Shown one piece after another: positions 16,325 through 24,282 of a DNA stretch of 32,983 nucleotides (position 1 is its first letter; each line of letters opens with the position of its first letter). The notes below the pieces were generated by a model. The model made no database searches, was not told where the DNA came from, and saw only the letters and a list, made by a program, of their open reading frames with translations. Location of the stretch: the NCBI GenBank assembly GCA_003220685.1, contig QHTE01000011.1, positions 1 through 32,983 of the forward strand, read 5' to 3'. Position numbers and translations under genes: made by a program. Source of the DNA: Candidatus Rokuibacteriota bacterium. GTDB lineage: Bacteria > Methylomirabilota > Methylomirabilia > Rokubacteriales > CSP1-6.

Positions 16325-16353
16325 ACTTAACACTCAACTTCGCGCCATGTCAA
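16325..16353 (-). promoter_or_regulatory. Predicted promoter for the thrC unit
   Basis: On the minus strand a perfect TTGACA (16353-16348) is followed after 17 bases by TTAAGT (16330-16325). Transcription would start near 16318, leaving a leader of about 60 bases before the thrC ATG with its Shine-Dalgarno. The -35 is consensus and the -10 only partial. The location between divergent genes supports it. Confidence 0.5.
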
Positions 16354-16359
16354 TTGCAG

Positions 16360-16365
16360 TATGAT
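16360..16365 (+). promoter_or_regulatory. Possible -10 for the membrane protein gene
   Basis: TATGAT at 16360-16365 matches a -10 element in 5 of 6 positions. A transcript from it would begin at about 16372, next to the GTG start at 16374, so the mRNA would be leaderless. No Shine-Dalgarno precedes that GTG. No good -35 is present 17 bases upstream. Confidence 0.3.
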
Positions 16366-16373
16366 CCGGACCG

Positions 16374-18323
16374 GTGGCTCGCGACTCGCTCGTTCCCCTC
16401 GCGCTGCTGGCGATCTACGGCCTCGCGTTCTCCCTCGCGGCATTCGGCGCCGGGCCGCCGGCCTTCGACGACCATCCGGGCCAGCTCTATCGTCTCTGGC
16501 ACGTGATCGCGCGCGGCCCGGCGCCGTGGGCGTGGAATCCGGACTGGTGGGCGGGATATCCGGAGCTGCAGTTCTACCCCCCGGGCTGCGCGTACCTGGG
16601 CGCGCTCCTGCAGCGCGCCTCCGTCAACGCGCTCTCGGTCGCGACCGCGTACCAGGCGATCGTCTGGATCGTGTACCTGGCGCCGGGGCTGACGACCTTC
16701 CTGGCGCTCGCCCGCGTGCTGCGGAGCGGCTGGCTCGCGCTGCCGGGCGCGTTCGTAGCGCTGACCCTCTCGGCCGGCGTCGCGAGCGGCGTCGAGGGCG
16801 GCGTGCGCGTCGGGATGCTCGGCGCGCGGCTCGCGTGGGCGCTCGTGCCGCTGCTGCTCCTCGTGCTCGTGCCGTGGATCGAGCGGGGCGATCGGCCCTC
16901 GCGGGCCGCCGCGCTCGTCGTCGCGACGACCGTCCTGACTCACCCAGCGGCGCTGCCGGCCGCGGTGACCTTGATCGTGTTGGGGGCGCTCGTGCGGCCG
17001 CCGCGGCTCGCGCGGCTCGCCGGAGCGCTGCCGATCCTGGCGCTCGCCGCGGCGCTGACGGCCTTCTGGACCCTGCCGCTGCTGCTCCGGCTCGAGAACG
17101 CCCGCGCGCTCGCCTGGGGCGAGCCGCCGGCGCTCGGCATCGTCGGCTGGACGCTCACGGTCCTGGCTGCGCTGGGTCTCGCGCGGGCCCGAGGCGCCGG
17201 GGCGGCCGGAGTCGTCGTCGCGGTCTTCCCGTGGACGATGGCGCTCGTCGTCCTCGTCGACCGGTTCGCGCTCGAGCCGCTCGGGCTGCGCTGGCTGCCG
17301 GCCAACCGCGTCGTGGACGGTGCCTGGATCGCGCTCGTCCTCGCGGCGGCTCTCGGCTGGTCCGGATCGCGCGGCGCCCCGGCGCCGAGCGCTTCCGCGG
17401 GCGCGGCGCCGCCCGGCTCGCGCTGGTCTCGCCACGAGCTCGTGACGGGCCTTGCCGGTGTGCTGCTGGCCGTCGTCGCCGCCTGGCCGAGCGAGCGCAC
17501 GCTCACGCTCTGGCCCCGTGCGGCCGACTGGCCGTCGCTCGGGTCGATCGAGCGCGGCCTCCGGCTCACGGACCTCTGGAGCGCGCTGCGCGAGGCGCCG
17601 GCGGGCCGCGTCCTGTTCGTGAGATCGGCGGTGCCGCTCGTCTACGGACCCCAGGGGCGCCGGGAATGGTATCGCCCTCACACGCACGTCACCGCGCTGG
17701 CTCCCGTGTTCTCGGGCCGGGCGATCGTCAACGGTACGTTCACGCATCCCTCGCCGATCGCAGCGCTGACGTACCGGGGCGACGCGGGGCCCGGGCCGAT
17801 CACGCGCCTGGTGGAGCAGCTCGACGGCGTCTCGCTGTTCGGCCGAACTCTGGACGCGCTCGAGCCCGAGACCTTCGCGCGCTACGCGGACAAGCTCGGC
17901 ATCGGCGTCGTCGTGGCGACCGACGAAGACGCGGCCCGCCTGAGCTTCGTCGAGGAAAGTCGCGCCTTCGCCAGAGGGGCGTCCCCGGCGCCGTTCTTGA
18001 TCTATCTGCGCCGAGACCCGGTGGCGCTGCCGCGCGCCGCCGGTCCCGGCCGCTGGACGATCACCCTGGCGGGCGAGCGCGACGGCTGGGTGTCGGCGCG
18101 GACCGCATACTACCCCCTCTGGCGAGCGCGGGCCGACGGCGCGCCGATCGAGACCCGGCGCGGACGCGACGGCGATCTGGAGGTGAAGCTCGGCCCGGGC
18201 GGCGGCACTCGCGCGGTCGAGCTAGCGTACCGCGCGGGCGCTCCAGAGATCTGCGGGCTCGTGGTGACCGCGGGCGGCGTCGTCGGGCTCGTCGCCTTCC
18301 GGCGACGCGGCAAGGTCGCGTAA
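16374..18323 (+). CDS. Multi-pass membrane protein, GT-C/6-pyruvoyl-tetrahydropterin-synthase-related type
   Basis: This 649-residue protein has an N-terminal membrane segment, the early loop motif FDDHPGQLYRLWHV followed by WNPDWWAGYPELQFYPPG, about ten more hydrophobic segments to residue 370, and a soluble C-terminal domain of about 250 residues closing with one more hydrophobic stretch. An acidic/His early loop and a soluble tail resemble the large bacterial membrane family labelled PTPS-related (PF10131-like) and lipid-linked GT-C glycosyltransferases. If it is a transferase it would act outside the membrane on cell-surface sugars; I do not recognise the specific function. The start is a GTG with no Shine-Dalgarno. 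It runs opposite to thrC and continues 12 bases later into a TauE/SafE gene. Confidence 0.8.
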   Translation: MARDSLVPLALLAIYGLAFSLAAFGAGPPAFDDHPGQLYRLWHVIARGPAPWAWNPDWWAGYPELQFYPPGCAYLGALLQRASVNALSVATAYQAIVWIVYLAPGLTTFLALARVLRSGWLALPGAFVALTLSAGVASGVEGGVRVGMLGARLAWALVPLLLLVLVPWIERGDRPSRAAALVVATTVLTHPAALPAAVTLIVLGALVRPPRLARLAGALPILALAAALTAFWTLPLLLRLENARALAWGEPPALGIVGWTLTVLAALGLARARGAGAAGVVVAVFPWTMALVVLVDRFALEPLGLRWLPANRVVDGAWIALVLAAALGWSGSRGAPAPSASAGAAPPGSRWSRHELVTGLAGVLLAVVAAWPSERTLTLWPRAADWPSLGSIERGLRLTDLWSALREAPAGRVLFVRSAVPLVYGPQGRREWYRPHTHVTALAPVFSGRAIVNGTFTHPSPIAALTYRGDAGPGPITRLVEQLDGVSLFGRTLDALEPETFARYADKLGIGVVVATDEDAARLSFVEESRAFARGASPAPFLIYLRRDPVALPRAAGPGRWTITLAGERDGWVSARTAYYPLWRARADGAPIETRRGRDGDLEVKLGPGGGTRAVELAYRAGAPEICGLVVTAGGVVGLVAFRRRGKVA

Positions 18324-18335
18324 GCGCGAGGCGGA

Positions 18336-19100
18336 GTGGACGGCCAATCGGGGCTGCTGTTGTTCGCCGCCGGCCTCGCGGGCGGCATCGTCACCGCGAT
18401 GGTCGGAGGCGCCTCGCTGATCACCTTCCCCGCCCTGCTCGCGGCCGGTCTGCCTGCGGTCGTCGCCAACGCCACGAGCACGGTGGCGCTGACTCCCGGC
18501 AACGTCGTCGCGGGCCTCGCCGACCTGGGGCGGATGCCACGCTGGGACCGATCCTTCACCGGCCTGGTGCTGATCGCCGTCGTCGGCAGCGTGGCGGGGG
18601 CGGCGCTCTTGCTGGCGACGCCGGAGAAGGCGTTCACGGCAGTCGTGCCGCTGCTCGTCGGGTTCGCGACGATTCTGTTCGCGCTGTCCGGGCGGATCAG
18701 GCGCTGGATCGTGTCGCGCGGCGCCGGCGGCGCGCCCTCGCCGGGCTGGAGCAACCTCTTGTTCGCTCCGGTGGCCGTCTACGGCGGCTACTTTGGCGCG
18801 GGAATGAGCGTGATGATCCTGGCGATCATGTCCGTCAGCCGCGCCGACGAGTTTCGCACGGCCAACGTGATCAAGAATCTCCTGTCGGGGCTGACGAGCT
18901 TCGTGGCCGTCGTGGTCTTCGTCTTCCAGGGGATGGTCGCCTGGCCGCCGGCGCTCGCCGTGATGGCCGGCGCCACCATCGGAGGCTTCCTCGGCGGCCG
19001 CCTGGCCCGCGTCCTTCCGCCCGAGCTGATGCGTTGGATCGTCATCGCCGTCGGCACGGTCCTGACGGCGATCTATGCCCGCCGCTACTGGTTCGCCTGA
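18336..19100 (+). CDS. TauE/SafE-family membrane exporter
   Basis: This 254-residue permease has about eight hydrophobic helices arranged as two similar halves. The first half has GGIVTAMVGGASLITFPALLAAG and NATSTVALTPGN; the second half has YGGYFGAGMSVMILAIMS. These are the repeated signatures of the TauE/SafE (DUF81) family, which moves sulfite, sulfoacetate or other small organosulfur anions across the inner membrane. The length is typical. GAGG lies 4 bases before the GTG start. The gene follows the membrane protein by 12 bases and is likely co-transcribed. The substrate cannot be told from sequence. Confidence 0.9.
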   Translation: MDGQSGLLLFAAGLAGGIVTAMVGGASLITFPALLAAGLPAVVANATSTVALTPGNVVAGLADLGRMPRWDRSFTGLVLIAVVGSVAGAALLLATPEKAFTAVVPLLVGFATILFALSGRIRRWIVSRGAGGAPSPGWSNLLFAPVAVYGGYFGAGMSVMILAIMSVSRADEFRTANVIKNLLSGLTSFVAVVVFVFQGMVAWPPALAVMAGATIGGFLGGRLARVLPPELMRWIVIAVGTVLTAIYARRYWFA

Positions 19101-19126
19101 CGGCGGCTATCCGGCGAGCGCCGCCG
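19101..19126 (+). terminator. Hairpin directly after the TauE/SafE gene
   Basis: CGGCGGC (19101-19107) pairs with GCCGCCG (19120-19126) around a 12-base loop, starting at the base after the stop codon. It lies between convergent genes, where a terminator is expected. There is no T run, so termination would need to be of the GC-stem type or Rho-assisted. Confidence 0.4.
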
Positions 19127-19204
19127 CGCCGGCGTCTGCGCACTCCTGGTCCTGCTCGCCGGTGCGGGGCCCCAGTCCCGCGACGTGCTTCGGCTCGCAC
19201 TACC

Positions 19205-20116
19205 TCAGACCATCGGGTCGTAGTTGAAGTACTGGCCGGAGGTGACGTGCGGCACCAGGTGGTGCTGGAGCGTGCCCGGGAATATCTCGGCGAAGCTCTC
19301 GGGCGTCCAGCCCTCGGAGTTGTGCACGCGCATGATCGGACGCTCGTGGCTGAACAGCATGATCTCCTTGCCGCGCACCCCGAAGACCTGCCCGGTGACG
19401 TCGCGGGCCGCGTCGCTCGCCAGGAAGACCGCGACCGGCGCGATGTGGGCGGGAGCGAGCTTCTTGATCTTCTCCACGCGCGCCTTCTGCGTCTCGGTCT
19501 CGGTCGGGATCGTGCCGATCATTCGGGTCCATGCGAACGGCGAGATGCAGTTCGCCGTCACGTTGTAGCGGGCCATGTCGAGCGCCGTCGCCTTGGTGAG
19601 ACCGAAGATGCCGAGCTTCGCGGCGGCGTAGTTGGCCTGGCCGACGTTGCCGATGAGCCCCGAGGTCGACGTCATGTTGATGAATCGGCCCCATTTCTGC
19701 TCGCGCATGAGCGGCGCCGCCGCGCGGGTCACCGCGAAGGTGCCCTTGAGGTGGGTGTCGATGACGGCGTCCCACTCCTCCTCGGTCATGTTGAAGATCA
19801 TCCGGTCGCGGAGGATCCCGGCGTTGTTGACGACGATGTCGATGCGCCCGAAGGTGTCGACCGCCGTCCGCACGATCGCCTGACCGCCGGCCATCGTGGC
19901 CACCGACTCGTAGTTGGCCGTCGCCTTGCCGCCGGCCTTCACGATCTCGTTGACCACCTCGTCGGCGGGCGCGCTCTCGGCGCCGGTCCCGGCCGCCGAC
20001 CCGCCGTAGTCGTTGACCACCACCTGCGCGCCGTGCCGCGCCATCAGGAGCGCGATCTCCCGGCCGATGCCGCGCCCCGCCCCCGTGACCACCGCCACCT
20101 TACCCTTGAGCATCAT
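19205..20116 (-). CDS. Short-chain dehydrogenase/reductase, MFE-2-like 3-hydroxyacyl-CoA dehydrogenase type
   Basis: This is a 303-residue NAD(P)-dependent SDR. The cofactor motif TGAGRGIG is at residues 11-18, NNAG follows near residue 95, and the catalytic tetrad includes the serine in MTSTSG and YAAAK. The acidic residue in VVNDYGG after beta-2 suggests NAD preference. The insertion GGSAAGTGAESAPADEVV is characteristic of the (3R)-hydroxyacyl-CoA dehydrogenase domain of peroxisomal multifunctional enzyme type 2. The C-terminal extension beyond the usual 250 residues (HNSEGWTPESFAEIFPG) is also found in that group. A role in acyl-CoA beta-oxidation is likely but not proved, as no other lipid gene is adjacent. 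The ATG doublet at 20116/20113 is preceded by a run of G. Confidence 0.9.
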   Translation of the reverse strand: MMLKGKVAVVTGAGRGIGREIALLMARHGAQVVVNDYGGSAAGTGAESAPADEVVNEIVKAGGKATANYESVATMAGGQAIVRTAVDTFGRIDIVVNNAGILRDRMIFNMTEEEWDAVIDTHLKGTFAVTRAAAPLMREQKWGRFINMTSTSGLIGNVGQANYAAAKLGIFGLTKATALDMARYNVTANCISPFAWTRMIGTIPTETETQKARVEKIKKLAPAHIAPVAVFLASDAARDVTGQVFGVRGKEIMLFSHERPIMRVHNSEGWTPESFAEIFPGTLQHHLVPHVTSGQYFNYDPMV

Positions 20117-20147
20117 GAGCGTTCCCCCCGCTCCTGGAGTCAGAAGC

Positions 20148-20172
20148 CCGACGACGATAGCACAGTCGTCGG
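20148..20172 (-). terminator. Hairpin between the YihY-type gene and the SDR gene
   Basis: CCGACGAC (20148-20155) pairs perfectly with GTCGTCGG (20165-20172) around a 9-base loop, 28 bases after the YihY-type stop. It lacks a T run. It could end the upstream transcript or lie in the leader of the SDR gene. Confidence 0.4.
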
Positions 20173-20200
20173 CGCGCGGAGTCCTGGGTCGATGGGCGGG

Positions 20201-21001
20201 TCAGCGTCGGCGCGAGTCGAGGGCGGCGACGAACGCGCCCGAGAAGACGAACACGATCGCCGAGTAGTACACGAACATCGCGAAGGCGATGAGGACGGAC
20301 AGGGGGCCGTAGATCTCGTTGTAGAGGCTGATCCGCTGGATGTACAGGCGGAAGAGTTGCTTGGCGATCTCCCAGAGCACGCTGGCGAGGACGGCGCCCG
20401 CCAGCGCCGGGACCATCCGCACCTGCCGGCGCGGGACGTACCGGTAGGCGCAGTAGAACATCACGGTCGACAGCATGAGGCCCAACGGCAGGGCCGCGAG
20501 CTCGAACCAGCGCGGCGCCAGCGGCAGCGAGTGGACCGCGAGCACGCGGAAGGCGTGGTAGAGCCAGGTCATGGTGCTGACCGTGAAGAGCAAGAGGCTC
20601 AGCAGGAGTGCCATCCAGCTGTCGCGGACGAGATTGCGCAGGAAGCCCCCGTCCCCCTTCACGCCGAGCAGACGGTGCAGGATCAGGCGCGACGCGCTGA
20701 GGAGCGGCGTCGAGAAGATGACCAGCGTGCCGGTGCCCAAGAGACCCGACGCGGTCCGCGTCTCGACGATCCGGAGCAGGACCCGGGTGATCTGCGCCTG
20801 GTAGACCGGGAACTGCTGCACGAGCTGGCGGACCACGTGGCGCGCGGCTTCCTCGCCCGACAGCACGAAGCCGACCAGCGAGACGCCGAGGAGCAGCACC
20901 GGGATCAGGCACACCAGGAAGAAGAACGCGAGGCCGGCGCTCATGAAGAAGCCGTCGGCGGCGATGAAGCGTGAGACAGCCCCTCGCGGGGAGGCGGTCA
21001 C
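20201..21001 (-). CDS. YihY/virulence factor BrkB-type membrane protein
   Basis: This 266-residue protein has six hydrophobic segments (for example GLAFFFLVCLIPVLLLGVSLVGF, and SVLIAFAMFVYYSAIVFVFSGAF near the end). The family was once called ribonuclease BN; that nuclease assignment is wrong, and the real function of YihY/BrkB proteins is unknown. The GTG at 21001 overlaps the stop of the HtrA-like gene as GTGA and sets the start; a longer frame upstream is a shadow of that gene. The tight coupling to the HtrA-like pseudoprotease and the lipoprotein hydrolase suggests a shared envelope role. Confidence 0.88.
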   Translation of the reverse strand: MTASPRGAVSRFIAADGFFMSAGLAFFFLVCLIPVLLLGVSLVGFVLSGEEAARHVVRQLVQQFPVYQAQITRVLLRIVETRTASGLLGTGTLVIFSTPLLSASRLILHRLLGVKGDGGFLRNLVRDSWMALLLSLLLFTVSTMTWLYHAFRVLAVHSLPLAPRWFELAALPLGLMLSTVMFYCAYRYVPRRQVRMVPALAGAVLASVLWEIAKQLFRLYIQRISLYNEIYGPLSVLIAFAMFVYYSAIVFVFSGAFVAALDSRRR

Positions 21002-21903
21002 AACTGACGGTAGAAGTGGGCGCGATCGCCCCCCTTCACCTGGAACCGCCGCATCTTGTTGTCCCGCATCACCTCGAGGGTCAGCGCCTCGCCCGGCTCG
21101 TGACGCCAGAGGCTCAGGTAGAATTCGCGGCGGCTCGCGACCTCTTCGGCGTTGAGCGACACGATCACGTCGCCGTCCTGAAGCCCGCCGCGATCGCCCG
21201 GGCCGTCGGGCACCACGCCGGCGACGATCACGCCCTCCTCGACCACGTTCGCGAAGATGCCGATCCAGGCGCGACGAGGCCGGCTGACGACCCGCCCGTA
21301 GCGGACCATCTCGTCCCGATGGCTCCGGTAGCAATCGATCGGAATCGCGAGGGAGCTGCGAGCGATCTCGTTGAGGTTCAGGGACACGGTCCCGGCCAGG
21401 CGGCCCGTCGTGGTGAAGAGCCCGCCGCCGCCGTAGCCCGGGTTCGGCGCGTTGGAGATGATGCCGCGGTCGATCAGATATTCCCAGTGCGCCTCGAACT
21501 CGCCGATGTAGGTGACGAACCCGCCGGTGGCGCGCCGCTCCTGCGGGTGCATCGCGCCCAGCAGGACCACCTCGTCGGAGCGCTCGACGACGTCGCCCAC
21601 CCCGATCTCGGCCGCGATCAACCCCTGCCGGTTCACCTTGATCAGCGCCAGGCCGATCTCGAAATCCTGCGCGACGATCTCGGCTTTCGCGCGGCGCCCC
21701 TTCTGGAAGGCGACGGAGAGCGTCTGGGCGCCCATCACGACGTAGTTGACGGTCAGGATGAGGCCGGCCGGATCCACCACGACGCCGCTGCCGAGCCGCT
21801 CGTTGCCGAGGATCCGCGTCGACGGATGGTCGCGCGCGACGGTCGTGTGGATGTACACGACGCTCTGCAGGAGATGGCGGACGAGCTCGACGGACGTGTC
21901 CAT
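20998..21903 (-). CDS. HtrA/DegP-like protein with PDZ domain, catalytic triad lost (pseudoprotease)
   Basis: This 301-residue protein has the trypsin-like fold of S1C proteases (GSGVVVDPAGLILT at 38-51) and a C-terminal PDZ domain (VVPDGPGDRGGLQDGDVIVSLN). All three catalytic positions are changed. The histidine in the usual TNxHV motif is Tyr54 (TVNYVV), the aspartate in the usual DLAxxK motif is Gly84 (EIGLALIK), and the serine of GNSGGP is Gly158 (GYGGGG). The frame is intact and conserved elsewhere, so this looks like a deliberate non-enzymatic scaffold rather than decay. No signal peptide or membrane anchor is evident. The ATG lies 8 bases after the hydrolase stop; the end overlaps the YihY-type start as GTGA. 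Function unknown; peptide or protein binding through the PDZ domain is likely. Confidence 0.9.
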   Translation of the reverse strand: MDTSVELVRHLLQSVVYIHTTVARDHPSTRILGNERLGSGVVVDPAGLILTVNYVVMGAQTLSVAFQKGRRAKAEIVAQDFEIGLALIKVNRQGLIAAEIGVGDVVERSDEVVLLGAMHPQERRATGGFVTYIGEFEAHWEYLIDRGIISNAPNPGYGGGGLFTTTGRLAGTVSLNLNEIARSSLAIPIDCYRSHRDEMVRYGRVVSRPRRAWIGIFANVVEEGVIVAGVVPDGPGDRGGLQDGDVIVSLNAEEVASRREFYLSLWRHEPGEALTLEVMRDNKMRRFQVKGGDRAHFYRQL

Positions 21904-21911
21904 GGCGGGCG

Positions 21912-22757
21912 CTACTTGCCTTTCAGATGATAGCCAAAGAATTCCGCGACCCGGCGGCGCGAGTCGGCGAACGCTCCCGCGTCGAAGGCGACGGTGGCGC
22001 CGCAGCACTCGTCGGGCTTGTTGTGGTTGGCGACTTCCGCCAGGTACGTGCGCTCCTGGCCGACCACGTCGAAGTAGTGATAGGCGCGAGGATAGAGAAC
22101 GATTCTGGCGTCCGCGCCGCGCCCTCGCATCGCCTCGACCATCTCGACGCACGCTTTGGGATCGGTCCAGTCGTCGGCGTCACCGATCATGACCAGGAGC
22201 GGACGCGTCACCAGCTCGTGGACCAGGGAGTAGCAGCCGCCGGGATAGAAGCCGATCGACGCGCGGAAGCCCGGCTCGGGCAGCACGACGCCGCGCCGCC
22301 GAGCGCGCTCGAGGCTCGGCCCGTTGATGGTGGCGAGTGCGAACACGCCGCCGTTCGACCAGCCGACGATGCCCACGCGCGCGGGGTCGACGTAGGGCCT
22401 GGCCTGCAGGTAGCGCAGCGCGCCCATCGCGTCGTCGAACCGCTCCGTGTTGGGAATGTCGGGCAGGTCCGGGGAGCACGACTTGCCCACCCGTCGCGGC
22501 GTCCAGCTGTCGACGAGCAGCGCGACGTAGCCCTCGTCGCGGAACCAGCGCGACCAATCGTGATTCGACTCGGAGATGCCGGCGCAGCCGTGCATGAGCA
22601 CGACGGCCGGGAACGGGCCCGCGCCCTCGGGACGCAGCTCCCACGCCGCCACCGCGAGCGGTTTGCCCGGCGTGGCGTTGGGAAACGACAGATTCGTCGA
22701 GGCGCAGCCGGTGACGACGATCGAGGCAAGAAGCACCGACAGCGCGCGTCGGAGCAT
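21912..22757 (-). CDS. Dienelactone hydrolase-family alpha/beta hydrolase lipoprotein
   Basis: This is a 281-residue secreted hydrolase. MLRRALSVLLASIVVTGC is a lipoprotein signal with lipobox VTGC, giving lipidated Cys18. The alpha/beta hydrolase core has the oxyanion turn LMHGCAGI, the nucleophile Ser134 in GWSNGG, an aspartate in GDADDW near 195, and His227 in AYHYFD. Dienelactone hydrolases proper use cysteine, so with serine here it is more likely an esterase or peptidase-like relative of unknown substrate. I used the ATG at 22757; a GTG at 22772 would only add five residues. It is the first of three genes (hydrolase, HtrA-like, YihY-type) pointing left. Confidence 0.9.
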   Translation of the reverse strand: MLRRALSVLLASIVVTGCASTNLSFPNATPGKPLAVAAWELRPEGAGPFPAVVLMHGCAGISESNHDWSRWFRDEGYVALLVDSWTPRRVGKSCSPDLPDIPNTERFDDAMGALRYLQARPYVDPARVGIVGWSNGGVFALATINGPSLERARRRGVVLPEPGFRASIGFYPGGCYSLVHELVTRPLLVMIGDADDWTDPKACVEMVEAMRGRGADARIVLYPRAYHYFDVVGQERTYLAEVANHNKPDECCGATVAFDAGAFADSRRRVAEFFGYHLKGK

Positions 22758-22811
22758 GGTTCGAGCATACACCGCGCCCCAACGTGCCGCGAAGCTTGAA
22801 GCGCTCAGAAG

Positions 22812-22847
22812 AGCGGACGCTTACAAGGCGGGTCTGGGGCGTCCGCT
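22812..22847 (-). terminator. Hairpin after the two-component operon
   Basis: AGCGGACGC (22812-22820) pairs perfectly over 9 bp with GCGTCCGCT (22839-22847) around an 18-base loop, 22 bases past the histidine kinase stop. The minus-strand sequence after the stem is CTTCT, only partly T-rich. It is the best terminator candidate for the kinase transcript and separates it from the hydrolase gene. Confidence 0.5.
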
Positions 22848-22869
22848 GGGACCGTGCGCCACGCCGCGA

Positions 22870-24282
22870 TCACGACGCAACGGGGAAACGAATGCGAAGG
22901 GTCGCGCCGCAGCCCGCCGCGCTCTCGACGGACATTTGGCCGCCGTGGTTCTCGACGACGGCTCGGGAAATGGCCAGCCCCAGACCAAAGCCCCCGCTGT
23001 CGTTGGCCCTCGCGACGCGACCACGATAGAAGCGCTCGAAGACCCGTGGGATCTCGTCGGCCGGGATACCGGGGCCGGCGTCGGAGACGGCGACAACGAC
23101 CGCCGCGCCTTCGGCCGCGGTATCGATGACGACCTGACCCCCGGGCGGTGAGAACTTCACGGCGTTGTCGAGCACGTTGGTGAACACCAAGTCGGCGAGC
23201 CCCTCCGCGCACCGGACGGACAGCGCCAGCGCTTGCGAGGGGTGCACGGCGATCGTGACGCGCCGGCGTTCGGCCTCCGACGCGAGCCGCCGAACCACCC
23301 CCTCGAGGAGAGGCCCGAGCGGCACGGTGCCGGCGGCCGCGGCCCGGCCCTGCTCGGCATCGAGCCTCGCCAAGGTCAAAAGCGCTCTCGTCAGGATCGA
23401 AAGGCGTTCGACCTTGTCGAGGCACGATCGCAGGGTGTCCTCGTACTCCGCTGTGTCGCGATGCCGTCGCAGCGTCACCTCGAGCTCCGTCCGCAGGCGC
23501 GAGAGAGGCGACTGGAGCTCGTGGGCCGCATCGGCTGTGAAGCGCCGCTGGATCTCGAAGCTTTCCTGGATGCGGCTGAGCATCTCGTTGAGAGTGTCGA
23601 CCAGACGCCCGATCTCGTCCTGCTGGGCCGAGCGCGGAAGCCGTTCACTCAGGCTTCCCTCGCCGATCTGGCGCGCCCGGCTGACGATGCGATCGATCGG
23701 ACGAAGCGCGCGCCGGGTCAGGAGCACCCCGATCAGTCCGACCCCGACCAGGATGCTCACGGCCATGCCGGTGAACAGCAGCCTCGCGGAGCGGAGAACG
23801 GCGTAGGCATCGTCGAGCGACATCGCAACCTGGATGGCATAGCGGGTACCGGCCACCTCGACCGGTAACGACACCATCCGGATCGGCTCTTCACCGAAGT
23901 TGTCGACCGTCTCGAACACCGTCTGGCCGCCTTGGAGTCGAGCCAGCAGATCAGGCTTCGTGGGCAGTCGCGCATTCCCCAGAGTCACGCTGCGCGCGAC
24001 CGCTTGACCGTCCATGCGCACGACCTGGACGAACTTGTCGAGCCGGGCAAACGAGGGGGGCGCCGTCCCCGGGGCCATCTCGTGGACATGCGTGGGTGGG
24101 TGGGGGTTCTCGACCATCGCCGCCGCCTCGGCCTCGGCGAGAGAGAGAATCGCCTTGTCGATGATCTGACTCAGCACGGCGCGAGACAACGCCCAGTTGG
24201 CCGTCAATGCCGTGCCCACCAGGATGAGCGCTACGGCAACAAGGTGGACGAGCGTCAGCCGCGCCTTGAAGCTCAGCGTCAT
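22870..24282 (-). CDS. Sensor histidine kinase (HAMP, HisKA, HATPase)
   Basis: This 470-residue membrane kinase has a first transmembrane helix near 10-32, a periplasmic region to about 166, a second helix near 167-189, a HAMP linker (RRALRPIDRIVSRA to about 240), the HisKA H-box with His254 in DAAHELQSPLSRLR, and the ATPase domain (NVLDNAVKFSPPGG, DAGPGIP, GFGLGLA). The architecture matches heavy-metal-type OmpR-partner kinases. The predicted periplasmic part contains NPHPPTHVHEM (residues 59-69) with three closely spaced histidines, a possible metal site. The ATG overlaps the response regulator stop by one base (TGATG), so the pair is coupled. The signal is not established. Confidence 0.95.
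   Translation of the reverse strand: MTLSFKARLTLVHLVAVALILVGTALTANWALSRAVLSQIIDKAILSLAEAEAAAMVENPHPPTHVHEMAPGTAPPSFARLDKFVQVVRMDGQAVARSVTLGNARLPTKPDLLARLQGGQTVFETVDNFGEEPIRMVSLPVEVAGTRYAIQVAMSLDDAYAVLRSARLLFTGMAVSILVGVGLIGVLLTRRALRPIDRIVSRARQIGEGSLSERLPRSAQQDEIGRLVDTLNEMLSRIQESFEIQRRFTADAAHELQSPLSRLRTELEVTLRRHRDTAEYEDTLRSCLDKVERLSILTRALLTLARLDAEQGRAAAAGTVPLGPLLEGVVRRLASEAERRRVTIAVHPSQALALSVRCAEGLADLVFTNVLDNAVKFSPPGGQVVIDTAAEGAAVVVAVSDAGPGIPADEIPRVFERFYRGRVARANDSGGFGLGLAISRAVVENHGGQMSVESAAGCGATLRIRFPVAS

Noticed and set aside
16361..20974. Very long plus-strand open frame (1537 codons) running through several genes.
   Set aside because: It is out of frame with the recognised membrane protein and exporter genes and continues antisense through the SDR and YihY-type genes; composition is that of a GC-rich shadow frame.
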